Origin: Holothuria scabra
Taxonomy: Eukaryota; Echinodermata; Holothuroidea; Aspidochirotida; Holothuriidae
Direction of reading: 5' to 3'
DNA: 64,000 bases
Assembly (NCBI GenBank): GCA_037179385.1
Contig: CM074179.1
Location: forward strand, 34,745,905 to 34,809,904
A program made the translations under genes and the position numbers. Of the stretch, positions 10,901-25,900 are shown one piece after another; position 1 is the stretch's first letter, and each line of letters begins with the position of its first letter. Below the pieces are notes generated by a model. That model made no database searches. It was given only the letters and a program-made list of their open reading frames with translations, and was not told where the DNA came from.

Positions 10901-13900
10901 GGTCCTTTCGCCGTTGAAAAGGTTGTGGGCGATTTATGACTACGTATAGTCTTATATTTCCTTTTAGGCAAGAGGTTTGACAGATGTTTACACACCATAA
11001 GGTTGCCTTTATACCAATAATTGAAGCTTTCCAGTGGTATTTTTTACCTTTGGTTCTTCCCTTGGACTTTTTCAGCCTTTGGGGGATGGTTTCTTATCAG
11101 TTTTGTCTTTGAAGACTGGAGAGGGTGGGAGTTCTACTTTGAGATTCTCCATCCCAAACTGATATCGAAGTACCAAAACGAAGTCCTTGAATAGTGTAAT
11201 TTGGACGTGAAAGAGAATACCTCGGATTCTGGCTCCTGATTGGTCAACTTGAAAGGCGCGAAGGCCTCAGTTGGGTTTGCTGTCAAACTTATACCAAAGT
11301 GTGCTAGTTTGAAAGGTTCATTACGTGAATTTTATACTTTAAGTTTCCTCCTTAAGGTAGGAAAGGACTTGAAAATTTAGTCCTTATGTTAACGTCAGAG
11401 ATTCCTCGAAAGAATTCTCAGCGTATCTAACCTACGTCTCATTTTCCGAAGAAAAGAGAAGCAAATTCAAGTCAAGTAAGGGTAGGCGGTGCGCTATCTG
11501 ACGTCACATGGGTAGTCGACGAACCTTCAGTGCACATTTGAAGGAAAGGCCCGAAATCATCAAACGTGATTTCATCGAAAGGCTTAAAGAGGCATTTTTT
11601 CAAAGCGAATTTATTGCCGGGATTGATTATTTTTTGTTTGGTCGTTATGACCAGACTAGACCGGTTTCTGTTGCTTCGGCTCGAATAATGGCCCAACTTC
11701 ATCAGTAGTAAACCGTTATTATATCGGTTAGGGTAAATAATCATTTTGTCTCATGATAGGACAATAGAAATATCAAACGAAATAACTTCTTGTGAATTAA
11801 GCCCATTGAGTGTTTGCTTTAGTAATTAGCACAACTTTCACTCGATCACTGATGCTTAGTTTTAGCCGTGACGAGATCATGGGGGAAACACATATCATGT
11901 GGGAGAGAACAAATTGCCGTTCGTTTTTGAGGCAAGTTCATATTTTAATATAGATTAGCATGAGAGCCGTGGACTGTGACAATTCCCGGCAGGGTCGCCT
12001 TGTTACCTGTTGCGTTAAAGGGATCTTAGCGGTAGCACCTTGCAATCCCTTTTCAACTAAGTAGGTTTAGGTGAGAACCCTTTTTAACGAGGTATAATAT
12101 TTCTTTCCAGACTACTCTGCTTAATTCCCTTAACATTATTTGTAGGGGGTTCAGAGTGTCGTTCTCAAAATACCCGTTTACTTTCGTAGTTTAAGTGAGG
12201 GTTAAGTGTCGTTCTCAAGAAGCTTTTACATGCGTAATTGGCATAGCGCTAGGAGCGACTGTTCTCTTCTAAGGCATTACATTAATATGAACCTTACTAA
12301 TTTGGGCCTTCATATTGATAGCCCGGGTTATAAATCTTTGTTCCATCTAAGAAGTTATTTCTTGATGTATTTGGGGGGTCCTTTCGCCGTTGAAAAGGTT
12401 GTGGGCGATTTATGACTACGTATAGTCTTATATTTCCTTTTAGGCAAGAGGTTTGACAGATGTTTACACACCATAAGGTTGCCTTTATACCAATAATTGA
12501 AGCTTTCCAGTGGTATTTTTTACCTTTGGTTCTTCCCTTGGACTTTTTCAGCCTTTGGGGGATGGTTTCTTATCAGTTTTGTCTTTGAAGACTGGAGAGG
12601 GTGGGAGTTCTACTTTGAGATTCTCCATCCCAAACTGATATCGAAGTACCAAAACGAAGTCCTTGAATAGTGTAATTTGGACGTGAAAGAGAATACCTCG
12701 GATTCTGGCTCCTGATTGGTCAACTTGAAAGGCGCGAAGGCCTCAGTTGGGTTTGCTGTCAAACTTATACCAAAGTGTGCTAGTTTGAAAGGTTCATTAC
12801 GTGAATTTTATACTTTAAGTTTCCTCCTTAAGGTAGGAAAGGACTTGAAAATTTAGTCCTTATGTTAACGTCAGAGATTCCTCGAAAGAATTCTCAGCGT
12901 ATCTAACCTACGTCTCATTTTCCGAAGAAAAGAGAAGCAAATTCAAGTCAAGTAAGGGTAGGCGGTGCGCTATCTGACGTCACATGGGTAGTCGACGAAC
13001 CTTCAGTGCACATTTGAAGGAAAGGCCCGAAATCATCAAACGTGATTTCATCGAAAGGCTTAAAGAGGCATTTTTTCAAAGCGAATTTATTGCCGGGATT
13101 GATTATTTTTTGTTTGGTCGTTATGACCAGACTAGACCGGTTTCTGTTGCTTCGGCTCGAATAATGGCCCAACTTCATCAGTAGTAAACCGTTATTATAT
13201 CGGTTAGGGTAAATAATCATTTTGTCTCATGATAGGACAATAGAAATATCAAACGAAATAACTTCTTGTGAATTAAGCCCATTGAGTGTTTGCTTTAGTA
13301 ATTAGCACAACTTTCACTCGATCACTGATGCTTAGTTTTAGCCGTGACGAGATCATGGGGGAAACACATATCATGTGGGAGAGAACAAATTGCCGTTCGT
13401 TTTTGAGGCAAGTTCATATTTTAATATAGATTAGCATGAGAGCCGTGGACTGTGACAATTCCCGGCAGGGTCGCCTTGTTACCTGTTGCGTTAAAGGGAT
13501 CTTAGCGGTAGCACCTTGCAATCCCTTTTCAACTAAGTAGGTTTAGGTGAGAACCCTTTTTAACGAGGTATAATATTTCTTTCCAGACTACTCTGCTTAA
13601 TTCCCTTAACATTATTTGTAGGGGTTCAGAGTGTCGTTCTCAAAATACCCGTTTACTTTCGTAGTTTAAGTGAGGGTTAAGTGTCGTTCTCAAGAAGCTT
13701 TTACATGCGTAATTGGCATAGCGCTAGGAGCGACTGTTCTCTTCTAAGGCATTACATTAATATGAACCTTACTAATTTGGGCCTTCATATTGATAGCCCG
13801 GGTTATAAATCTTTGTTCCATCTAAGAAGTTATTTCTTGATGTATTTGGGGGGTCCTTTCGCCGTTGAAAAGGTTGTGGGCGATTTATGACTACGTATAG

Positions 13901-16900
13901 TCTTATATTTCCTTTTAGGCAAGAGGTTTGACAGATGTTTACACACCATAAGGTTGCCTTTATACCAATAATTGAAGCTTTCCAGTGGTATTTTTTACCT
14001 TTGGTTCTTCCCTTGGACTTTTTCAGCCTTTGGGGGATGGTTTCTTATCAGTTTTGTCTTTGAAGACTGGAGAGGGTGGGAGTTCTACTTTGAGATTCTC
14101 CATCCCAAACTGATATCGAAGTACCAAAACGAAGTCCTTGAATAGTGTAATTTGGACGTGAAAGAGAATACCTCGGATTCTGGCTCCTGATTGGTCAACT
14201 TGAAAGGCGCGAAGGCCTCAGTTGGGTTTGCTGTCAAACTTATACCAAAGTGTGCTAGTTTGAAAGGTTCATTACGTGAATTTTATACTTTAAGTTTCCT
14301 CCTTAAGGTAGGAAAGGACTTGAAAATTTAGTCCTTATGTTAACGTCAGAGATTCCTCGAAAGAATTCTCAGCGTATCTAACCTACGTCTCATTTTCCGA
14401 AGAAAAGAGAAGCAAATTCAAGTCAAGTAAGGGTAGGCGGTGCGCTATCTGACGTCACATGGGTAGTCGACGAACCTTCAGTGCACATTTGAAGGAAAGG
14501 CCCGAAATCATCAAACGTGATTTCATCGAAAGGCTTAAAGAGGCATTTTTTCAAAGCGAATTTATTGCCGGGATTGATTATTTTTTGTTTGGTCGTTATG
14601 ACCAGACTAGACCGGTTTCTGTTGCTTCGGCTCGAATAATGGCCCAACTTCATCAGTAGTAAACCGTTATTATATCGGTTAGGGTAAATAATCATTTTGT
14701 CTCATGATAGGACAATAGAAATATCAAACGAAATAACTTCTTGTGAATTAAGCCCATTGAGTGTTTGCTTTAGTAATTAGCACAACTTTCACTCGATCAC
14801 TGATGCTTAGTTTTAGCCGTGACGAGATCATGGAAACACATATCATGTGGGAGAGAACAAATTGCCGTTCGTTTTTGAGGCAAGTTCATATTTTAATATA
14901 GATTAGCATGAGAGCCGTGGACTGTGACAATTCCCGGCAGGGTCGCCTTGTTACCTGTTGCGTTAAAGGGATCTTAGCGGTAGCACCTTGCAATCCCTTT
15001 TCAACTAAGTAGGTTTAGGTGAGAACCCTTTTTAACGAGGTATAATATTTCTTTCCAGACTACTCTGCTTAATTCCCTTAACATTATTTGTAGGGGTTCA
15101 GAGTGTCGTTCTCAAAATACCCGTTTACTTTCGTAGTTTAAGTGAGGGTTAAGTGTCGTTCTCAAGAAGCTTTTACATGCGTAATTGGCATAGCGCTAGG
15201 AGCGACTGTTCTCTTCTAAGGCATTACATTAATATGAACCTTACTAATTTGGGCCTTCATATTGATAGCCCGGGTTATAAATCTTTGTTCCATCTAAGAA
15301 GTTATTTCTTGATGTATTTGGGGGGTCCTTTCGCCGTTGAAAAGGTTGTGGGCGATTTATGACTACGTATAGTCTTATATTTCCTTTTAGGCAAGAGGTT
15401 TGACAGATGTTTACACACCATAAGGTTGCCTTTATACCAATAATTGAAGCTTTCCAGTGGTATTTTTTACCTTTGGTTCTTCCCTTGGACTTTTTCAGCC
15501 TTTGGGGGATGGTTTCTTATCAGTTTTGTCTTTGAAGACTGGAGAGGGTGGGAGTTCTACTTTGAGATTCTCCATCCCAAACTGATATCGAAGTACCAAA
15601 ACGAAGTCCTTGAATAGTGTAATTTGGACGTGAAAGAGAATACCTCGGATTCTGGCTCCTGATTGGTCAACTTGAAAGGCGCGAAGGCCTCAGTTGGGTT
15701 TGCTGTCAAACTTATACCAAAGTGTGCTAGTTTGAAAGGTTCATTACGTGAATTTTATACTTTAAGTTTCCTCCTTAAGGTAGGAAAGGACTTGAAAATT
15801 TAGTCCTTATGTTAACGTCAGAGATTCCTCGAAAGAATTCTCAGCGTATCTAACCTACGTCTCATTTTCCGAAGAAAAGAGAAGCAAATTCAAGTCAAGT
15901 AAGGGTAGGCGGTGCGCTATCTGACGTCACATGGGTAGTCGACGAACCTTCAGTGCACATTTGAAGGAAAGGCCCGAAATCATCAAACGTGATTTCATCG
16001 AAAGGCTTAAAGAGGCATTTTTTCAAAGCGAATTTATTGCCGGGATTGATTATTTTTTGTTTGGTCGTTATGACCAGACTAGACCGGTTTCTGTTGCTTC
16101 GGCTCGAATAATGGCCCAACTTCATCAGTAGTAAACCGTTATTATATCGGTTAGGGTAAATAATCATTTTGTCTCATGATAGGACAATAGAAATATCAAA
16201 CGAAATAACTTCTTGTGAATTAAGCCCATTGAGTGTTTGCTTTAGTAATTAGCACAACTTTCACTCGATCACTGATGCTTAGTTTTAGCCGTGACGAGAT
16301 CATGGGGAAACACATATCATGTGGGAGAGAACAAATTGCCGTTCGTTTTTGAGGCAAGTTCATATTTTAATATAGATTAGCATGAGAGCCGTGGACTGTG
16401 ACAATTCCCGGCAGGGTCGCCTTGTTACCTGTTGCGTTAAAGGGATCTTAGCGGTAGCACCTTGCAATCCCTTTTCAACTAAGTAGGTTTAGGTGAGAAC
16501 CCTTTTTAACGAGGTATAATATTTCTTTCCAGACTACTCTGCTTAATTCCCTTAACATTATTTGTAGGGGGTTCAGAGTGTCGTTCTCAAAATACCCGTT
16601 TACTTTCGTAGTTTAAGTGAGGGTTAAGTGTCGTTCTCAAGAAGCTTTTACATGCGTAATTGGCATAGCGCTAGGAGCGACTGTTCTCTTCTAAGGCATT
16701 ACATTAATATGAACCTTACTAATTTGGGCCTTCATATTGATAGCCCGGGTTATAAATCTTTGTTCCATCTAAGAAGTTATTTCTTGATGTATTTGGGGGG
16801 TCCTTTCGCCGTTGAAAAGGTTGTGGGCGATTTATGACTACGTATAGTCTTATATTTCCTTTTAGGCAAGAGGTTTGACAGATGTTTACACACCATAAGG

Positions 16901-19900
16901 TTGCCTTTATACCAATAATTGAAGCTTTCCAGTGGTATTTTTTACCTTTGGTTCTTCCCTTGGACTTTTTCAGCCTTTGGGGGGATGGTTTCTTATCAGT
17001 TTTGTCTTTGAAGACTGGAGAGGGTGGGAGTTCTACTTTGAGATTCTCCATCCCAAACTGATATCGAAGTACCAAAACGAAGTCCTTGAATAGTGTAATT
17101 TGGACGTGAAAGAGAATACCTCGGATTCTGGCTCCTGATTGGTCAACTTGAAAGGCGCGAAGGCCTCAGTTGGGTTTGCTGTCAAACTTATACCAAAGTG
17201 TGCTAGTTTGAAAGGTTCATTACGTGAATTTTATACTTTAAGTTTCCTCCTTAAGGTAGGAAAGGACTTGAAAATTTAGTCCTTATGTTAACGTCAGAGA
17301 TTCCTCGAAAGAATTCTCAGCGTATCTAACCTACGTCTCATTTTCCGAAGAAAAGAGAAGCAAATTCAAGTCAAGTAAGGGTAGGCGGTGCGCTATCTGA
17401 CGTCACATGGGTAGTCGGCGAACCTTCAGTGCACATTTGAAGGAAAGGCCCGAAATCATCAAACGTGATTTCATCGAAAGGCTTAAAGAGGCATTTTTTC
17501 AAAGCGAATTTATTGCCGGGATTGATTATTTTTTGTTTGGTCGTTATGACCAGACTAGACCGGTTTCTGTTGCTTCGGCTCGAATAATGGCCCAACTTCA
17601 TCAGTAGTAAACCGTTATTATATCGGTTAGGGTAAATAATCATTTTGTCTCATGATAGGACAATAGAAATATCAAACGAAATAACTTCTTGTGAATTAAG
17701 CCCATTGAGTGTTTGCTTTAGTAATTAGCACAACTTTCACTCGATCACTGATGCTTAGTTTTAGCCGTGACGAGATCATGGGGGAAACACATATCATGTG
17801 GGAGAGAACAAATTGCCGTTCGTTTTTGAGGCAAGTTCATATTTTAATATAGATTAGCATGAGAGCCGTGGACTGTGACAATTCCCGGCAGGGTCGCCTT
17901 GTTACCTGTTGCGTTAAAGGGATCTTAGCGGTAGCACCTTGCAATCCCTTTTCAACTAAGTAGGTTTAGGTGAGAACCCTTTTTAACGAGGTATAATATT
18001 TCTTTCCAGACTACTCTGCTTAATTCCCTTAACATTATTTGTAGGGGTTCAGAGTGTCGTTCTCAAAATACCCGTTTACTTTCGTAGTTTAAGTGAGGGT
18101 TAAGTGTCGTTCTCAAGAAGCTTTTACATGCGTAATTGGCATAGCGCTAGGAGCGACTGTTCTCTTCTAAGGCATTACATTAATATGAACCTTACTAATT
18201 TGGGCCTTCATATTGATAGCCCGGGTTATAAATCTTTGTTCCATCTAAGAAGTTATTTCTTGATGTATTTGGGGGGTCCTTTCGCCGTTGAAAAGGTTGT
18301 GGGCGATTTATGACTACGTATAGTCTTATATTTCCTTTTAGGCAAGAGGTTTGACAGATGTTTACACACCATAAGGTTGCCTTTATACCAATAATTGAAG
18401 CTTTCCAGTGGTATTTTTTACCTTTGGTTCTTCCCTTGGACTTTTTCAGCCTTTGGGGGATGGTTTCTTATCAGTTTTGTCTTTGAAGACTGGAGAGGGT
18501 GGGAGTTCTACTTTGAGATTCTCCATCCCAAACTGATATCGAAGTACCAAAACGAAGTCCTTGAATAGTGTAATTTGGACGTGAAAGAGAATACCTCGGA
18601 TTCTGGCTCCTGATTGGTCAACTTGAAAGGCGCGAAGGCCTCAGTTGGGTTTGCTGTCAAACTTATACCAAAGTGTGCTAGTTTGAAAGGTTCATTACGT
18701 GAATTTTATACTTTAAGTTTCCTCCTTAAGGTAGGAAAGGACTTGAAAATTTAGTCCTTATGTTAACGTCAGAGATTCCTCGAAAGAATTCTCAGCGTAT
18801 CTAACCTACGTCTCATTTTCCGAAGAAAAGAGAAGCAAATTCAAGTCAAGTAAGGGTAGGCGGTGCGCTATCTGACGTCACATGGGTAGTCGACGAACCT
18901 TCAGTGCACATTTGAAGGAAAGGCCCGAAATCATCAAACGTGATTTCATCGAAAGGCTTAAAGAGGCATTTTTTCAAAGCGAATTTATTGCCGGGATTGA
19001 TTATTTTTTGTTTGGTCGTTATGACCAGACTAGACCGGTTTCTGTTGCTTCGGCTCGAATAATGGCCCAACTTCATCAGTAGTAAACCGTTATTATATCG
19101 GTTAGGGTAAATAATCATTTTGTCTCATGATAGGACAATAGAAATATCAAACGAAATAACTTCTTGTGAATTAAGCCCATTGAGTGTTTGCTTTAGTAAT
19201 TAGCACAACTTTCACTCGATCACTGATGCTTAGTTTTAGCCGTGACGAGATCATGGGGGAAACACATATCATGTGGGAGAGAACAAATTGCCGTTCGTTT
19301 TTGAGGCAAGTTCATATTTTAATATAGATTAGCATGAGAGCCGTGGACTGTGACAATTCCCGGCAGGGTCGCCTTGTTACCTGTTGCGTTAAAGGGATCT
19401 TAGCGGTAGCACCTTGCAATCCCTTTTCAACTAAGTAGGTTTAGGTGAGAACCCTTTTTAACGAGGTATAATATTTCTTTCCAGACTACTCTGCTTAATT
19501 CCCTTAACATTATTTGTAGGGGGTTCAGAGTGTCGTTCTCAAAATACCCGTTTACTTTCGTAGTTTAAGTGAGGGTTAAGTGTCGTTCTCAAGAAGCTTT
19601 TACATGCGTAATTGGCATAGCGCTAGGAGCGACTGTTCTCTTCTAAGGCATTACATTAATATGAACCTTACTAATTTGGGCCTTCATATTGATAGCCCGG
19701 GTTATAAATCTTTGTTCCATCTAAGAAGTTATTTCTTGATGTATTTGGGGGGTCCTTTCGCCGTTGAAAAGGTTGTGGGCGATTTATGACTACGTATAGT
19801 CTTATATTTCCTTTTAGGCAAGAGGTTTGACAGATGTTTACACACCATAAGGTTGCCTTTATACCAATAATTGAAGCTTTCCAGTGGTATTTTTTACCTT

Positions 19901-22900
19901 TGGTTCTTCCCTTGGACTTTTTCAGCCTTTGGGGGATGGTTTCTTATCAGTTTTGTCTTTGAAGACTGGAGAGGGTGGGAGTTCTACTTTGAGATTCTCC
20001 ATCCCAAACTGATATCGAAGTACCAAAACGAAGTCCTTGAATAGTGTAATTTGGACGTGAAAGAGAATACCTCGGATTCTGGCTCCTGATTGGTCAACTT
20101 GAAAGGCGCGAAGGCCTCAGTTGGGTTTGCTGTCAAACTTATACCAAAGTGTGCTAGTTTGAAAGGTTCATTACGTGAATTTTATACTTTAAGTTTCCTC
20201 CTTAAGGTAGGAAAGGACTTGAAAATTTAGTCCTTATGTTAACGTCAGAGATTCCTCGAAAGAATTCTCAGCGTATCTAACCTACGTCTCATTTTCCGAA
20301 GAAAAGAGAAGCAAATTCAAGTCAAGTAAGGGTAGGCGGTGCGCTATCTGACGTCACATGGGTAGTCGACGAACCTTCAGTGCACATTTGAAGGAAAGGC
20401 CCGAAATCATCAAACGTGATTTCATCGAAAGGCTTAAAGAGGCATTTTTTCAAAGCGAATTTATTGCCGGGATTGATTATTTTTTGTTTGGTCGTTATGA
20501 CCAGACTAGACCGGTTTCTGTTGCTTCGGCTCGAATAATGGCCCAACTTCATCAGTAGTAAACCGTTATTATATCGGTTAGGGTAAATAATCATTTTGTC
20601 TCATGATAGGACAATAGAAATATCAAACGAAATAACTTCTTGTGAATTAAGCCCATTGAGTGTTTGCTTTAGTAATTAGCACAACTTTCACTCGATCACT
20701 GATGCTTAGTTTTAGCCGTGACGAGATCATGGGGAAACACATATCATGTGGGAGAGAACAAATTGCCGTTCGTTTTTGAGGCAAGTTCATATTTTAATAT
20801 AGATTAGCATGAGAGCCGTGGACTGTGACAATTCCCGGCAGGGTCGCCTTGTTACCTGTTGCGTTAAAGGGATCTTAGCGGTAGCACCTTGCAATCCCTT
20901 TTCAACTAAGTAGGTTTAGGTGAGAACCCTTTTTAACGAGGTATAATATTTCTTTCCAGACTACTCTGCTTAATTCCCTTAACATTATTTGTAGGGGGTT
21001 CAGAGTGTCGTTCTCAAAATACCCGTTTACTTTCGTAGTTTAAGTGAGGGTTAAGTGTCGTTCTCAAGAAGCTTTTACATGCGTAATTGGCATAGCGCTA
21101 GGAGCGACTGTTCTCTTCTAAGGCATTACATTAATATGAACCTTACTAATTTGGGCCTTCATATTGATAGCCCGGGTTATAAATCTTTGTTCCATCTAAG
21201 AAGTTATTTCTTGATGTATTTGGGGGGTCCTTTCGCCGTTGAAAAGGTTGTGGGCGATTTATGACTACGTATAGTCTTATATTTCCTTTTAGGCAAGAGG
21301 TTTGACAGATGTTTACACACCATAAGGTTGCCTTTATACCAATAATTGAAGCTTTCCAGTGGTATTTTTTACCTTTGGTTCTTCCCTTGGACTTTTTCAG
21401 CCTTTGGGGGATGGTTTCTTATCAGTTTTGTCTTTGAAGACTGGAGAGGGTGGGAGTTCTACTTTGAGATTCTCCATCCCAAACTGATATCGAAGTACCA
21501 AAACGAAGTCCTTGAATAGTGTAATTTGGACGTGAAAGAGAATACCTCGGATTCTGGCTCCTGATTGGTCAACTTGAAAGGCGCGAAGGCCTCAGTTGGG
21601 TTTGCTGTCAAACTTATACCAAAGTGTGCTAGTTTGAAAGGTTCATTACGTGAATTTTATACTTTAAGTTTCCTCCTTAAGGTAGGAAAGGACTTGAAAA
21701 TTTAGTCCTTATGTTAACGTCAGAGATTCCTCGAAAGAATTCTCAGCGTATCTAACCTACGTCTCATTTTCCGAAGAAAAGAGAAGCAAATTCAAGTCAA
21801 GTAAGGGTAGGCGGTGCGCTATCTGACGTCACATGGGTAGTCGACGAACCTTCAGTGCACATTTGAAGGAAAGGCCCGAAATCATCAAACGTGATTTCAT
21901 CGAAAGGCTTAAAGAGGCATTTTTTCAAAGCGAATTTATTGCCGGGATTGATTATTTTTTGTTTGGTCGTTATGACCAGACTAGACCGGTTTCTGTTGCT
22001 TCGGCTCGAATAATGGCCCAACTTCATCAGTAGTAAACCGTTATTATATCGGTTAGGGTAAATAATCATTTTGTCTCATGATAGGACAATAGAAATATCA
22101 AACGAAATAACTTCTTGTGAATTAAGCCCATTGAGTGTTTGCTTTAGTAATTAGCACAACTTTCACTCGATCACTGATGCTTAGTTTTAGCCGTGACGAG
22201 ATCATGGGGAAACACATATCATGTGGGAGAGAACAAATTGCCGTTCGTTTTTGAGGCAAGTTCATATTTTAATATAGATTAGCATGAGAGCCGTGGACTG
22301 TGACAATTCCCGGCAGGGTCGCCTTGTTACCTGTTGCGTTAAAGGGATCTTAGCGGTAGCACCTTGCAATCCCTTTTCAACTAAGTAGGTTTAGGTGAGA
22401 ACCCTTTTTAACGAGGTATAATATTTCTTTCCAGACTACTCTGCTTAATTCCCTTAACATTATTTGTAGGGGGTTCAGAGTGTCGTTCTCAAAATACCCG
22501 TTTACTTTCGTAGTTTAAGTGAGGGTTAAGTGTCGTTCTCAAGAAGCTTTTACATGCGTAATTGGCATAGCGCTAGGAGCGACTGTTCTCTTCTAAGGCA
22601 TTACATTAATATGAACCTTACTAATTTGGGCCTTCATATTGATAGCCCGGGTTATAAATCTTTGTTCCATCTAAGAAGTTATTTCTTGATGTATTTGGGG
22701 GGTCCTTTCGCCGTTGAAAAGGTTGTGGGCGATTTATGACTACGTATAGTCTTATATTTCCTTTTAGGCAAGAGGTTTGACAGATGTTTACACACCATAA
22801 GGTTGCCTTTATACCAATAATTGAAGCTTTCCAGTGGTATTTTTTACCTTTGGTTCTTCCCTTGGACTTTTTCAGCCTTTGGGGGGATGGTTTCTTATCA

Positions 22901-25900
22901 GTTTTGTCTTTGAAGACTGGAGAGGGTGGGCTTTTTACGTACATAGAAACGGGCACGGAGAACGAATAACACAACTCAGACCAGACGGGACAAAACATAA
23001 CTTGAACTATGTACAGAATTCATACCATTACGGACGAAAAGAAAGATTTTGTGACGATAATTTACAAAACCCACCCCAACCCAGGACTATTTACAAACTC
23101 ACCTATTTACACATTACCAAACAAAGAAAAAATATGTACAAAACGATCCCTGAGGAAACAGGATTAATTACAAATTAACTATCACCCGCCCCTCCCGCAC
23201 CGAAACAATTGGTCCCCAACGTCTGCCGAACGTGGACCCCGGCAAACGAACAAAGTCGGCCTCGACCCTCAGTTTGATTTCCGTCTTTACCGACGCCAAC
23301 ACGACGTCGACAGGCCTCCCTTCACCCCTAAAAACAATATTACATCGGTCTCTCCAAACAGCCAGCTTAATGGAGGCCGAAACAAAGGTGAGTATGCCAC
23401 GAATACTTGCATTGCATGGTGGTGGCGATAGACCATACAATGCATAGTCCCGGCTGACCGCCCAAGTGTTGCAAAGCGTTAGCCGGTCAGCCAGGACTTG
23501 AAACCACTCCCAGAGGAGAGCCACAAAACCACAATGCCAAAACACATGGGGCACACTCTCCCACTTTGTACACCCAGCGCGGGGGCATATGCCATCTACA
23601 AGACGCCACCGAAGGCGCTTGAGATTGGTTACAATGGCATCATGTGCAATTCGCCACAGCAAGTCCCGCCGGCGGTAGTCTAGTGACTTGCTGTGCACTA
23701 CGGTCCACACTTCCGGCTGTAAGGCATAATCGCTTGGATGGACTTGGCCCGCCAAGTCATAAAAAATGGCCCGGTACAGGTCCCCCGCGCTGGACTGCGA
23801 AACCTCCCCTACAGCTGACATCATACGGAGAGTATCCCTCAGGTGACAATAGGTCTTTGAGGGTCTCCCGCTGTGGGGCATACTATTACGAAACAGGGAC
23901 GGAAAGAACCCACGTAATGACAATCCCCCCCAATAACGGACAAAATATGCAAAGGGCATCTCACTGTCGACAGCACTAAACACACACTTTGCCAGGAGAA
24001 AACGGAGCTTTGAGGCAAAATGCACAAGGCCTAGGCCCCCACGTCTAAGTTCCTGGTACACAACCTTTCTTCTGACCAGCTCCGTTTTCCCTGACCATAA
24101 GAACTTAAATACGGCCCTCTCAAGTCGCACAAGGGCACCCACTGGAGCAACCAGAACAGTGCCCGGGTACCACAAGAGAGGGTAAATAAAACGATTAATA
24201 ACTGTTACTTTCCCCATTAGACTAATGTAACGCTCCCCATAGTCTGTCATCCTAGCTTCCGCCAGGTCCACCTTTTCGTTCCAGGTAAGTGACTCAGGTG
24301 AGCCGTAACCAAACCATATACCATTGATTTTCATGGCATCGTCAACCCAAGATGCAACGAAGGGCAGTTGTTTCCACCGCCACTTACCCAGACGGAGTCC
24401 TTTTGTCTTTGCGGGGTTCAGTCTGGCACCAGTCGCTCTTTGAAAGGTAGACAGGATGTCAGACAGGGCCCTGAAGGAACCTAGGTCAGAGACTACACAC
24501 GTGACATCATCAGCATACTGAAGGCACTTGACTGTGGCTCCACCAGGAATATGAAAAGGTCGAAACAAAGGGTCCTCATGGAGGGCTCTCGCAAGCGATT
24601 CACTAAACAATACATAGAGTAAAGGTGACAGGGGGCATCCCTGCCGTACCCCACGTTGTACTCTAAAGGGGTCAGACGGTATGCCATTGACAATAACACG
24701 ACTATATACATTATTATACAATAAAGCAATCCATTTAACAAAGAAAGAGTTCAGACAAAACTTCTTTAAGACTTTAAAGAGGAATCCGTGATCAACCATG
24801 TTGAAGACTGGAGAGGGTGGGAGTTCTACTTTGAGATTCTCCATCCCAAACTGATATCGAAGTACCAAAACGAAGTCCTTGAATAGTGTAATTTGGACGT
24901 GAAAGAGAATACCTCGGATTCTGGCTCCTGATTGGTCAACTTGAAAGGCGCGAAGGCCTCAGTTGGGTTTGCTGTCAAACTTATACCAAAGTGTGCTAGT
25001 TTGAAAGGTTCATTACGTGAATTTTATACTTTAAGTTTCCTCCTTAAGGTAGGAAAGGACTTGAAAATTTAGTCCTTATGTTAACGTCAGAGATTCCTCG
25101 AAAGAATTCTCAGCGTATCTAACCTACGTCTCATTTTCCGAAGAAAAGAGAAGCAAATTCAAGTCAAGTAAGGGTAGGCGGTGCGCTATCTGACGTCACA
25201 TGGGTAGTCGACGAACCTTCAGTGCACATTTGAAGGAAAGGCCCGAAATCATCAAACGTGATTTCATCGAAAGGCTTAAAGAGGCATTTTTTCAAAGCGA
25301 ATTTATTGCCGGGATTGATTATTTTTTGTTTGGTCGTTATGACCAGACTAGACCGGTTTCTGTTGCTTCGGCTCGAATAATGGCCCAACTTCATCAGTAG
25401 TAAACCGTTATTATATCGGTTAGGGTAAATAATCATTTTGTCTCATGATAGGACAATAGAAATATCAAACGAAATAACTTCTTGTGAATTAAGCCCATTG
25501 AGTGTTTGCTTTAGTAATTAGCACAACTTTCACTCGATCACTGATGCTTAGTTTTAGCCGTGACGAGATCATGGGGGAAACACATATCATGTGGGAGAGA
25601 ACAAATTGCCGTTCGTTTTTGAGGCAAGTTCATATTTTAATATAGATTAGCATGAGAGCCGTGGACTGTGACAATTCCCGGCAGGGTCGCCTTGTTACCT
25701 GTTGCGTTAAAGGGATCTTAGCGGTAGCACCTTGCAATCCCTTTTCAACTAAGTAGGTTTAGGTGAGAACCCTTTTTAACGAGGTATAATATTTCTTTCC
25801 AGACTACTCTGCTTAATTCCCTTAACATTATTTGTAGGGGTTCAGAGTGTCGTTCTCAAAATACCCGTTTACTTTCGTAGTTTAAGTGAGGGTTAAGTGT

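Noticed and set aside
16719..23178. Longer frames (118, 125 and 114 codons) in some units
   Set aside because: They appear only where a G run gains one base or where the LINE junction extends a frame; they are by-products of indels.
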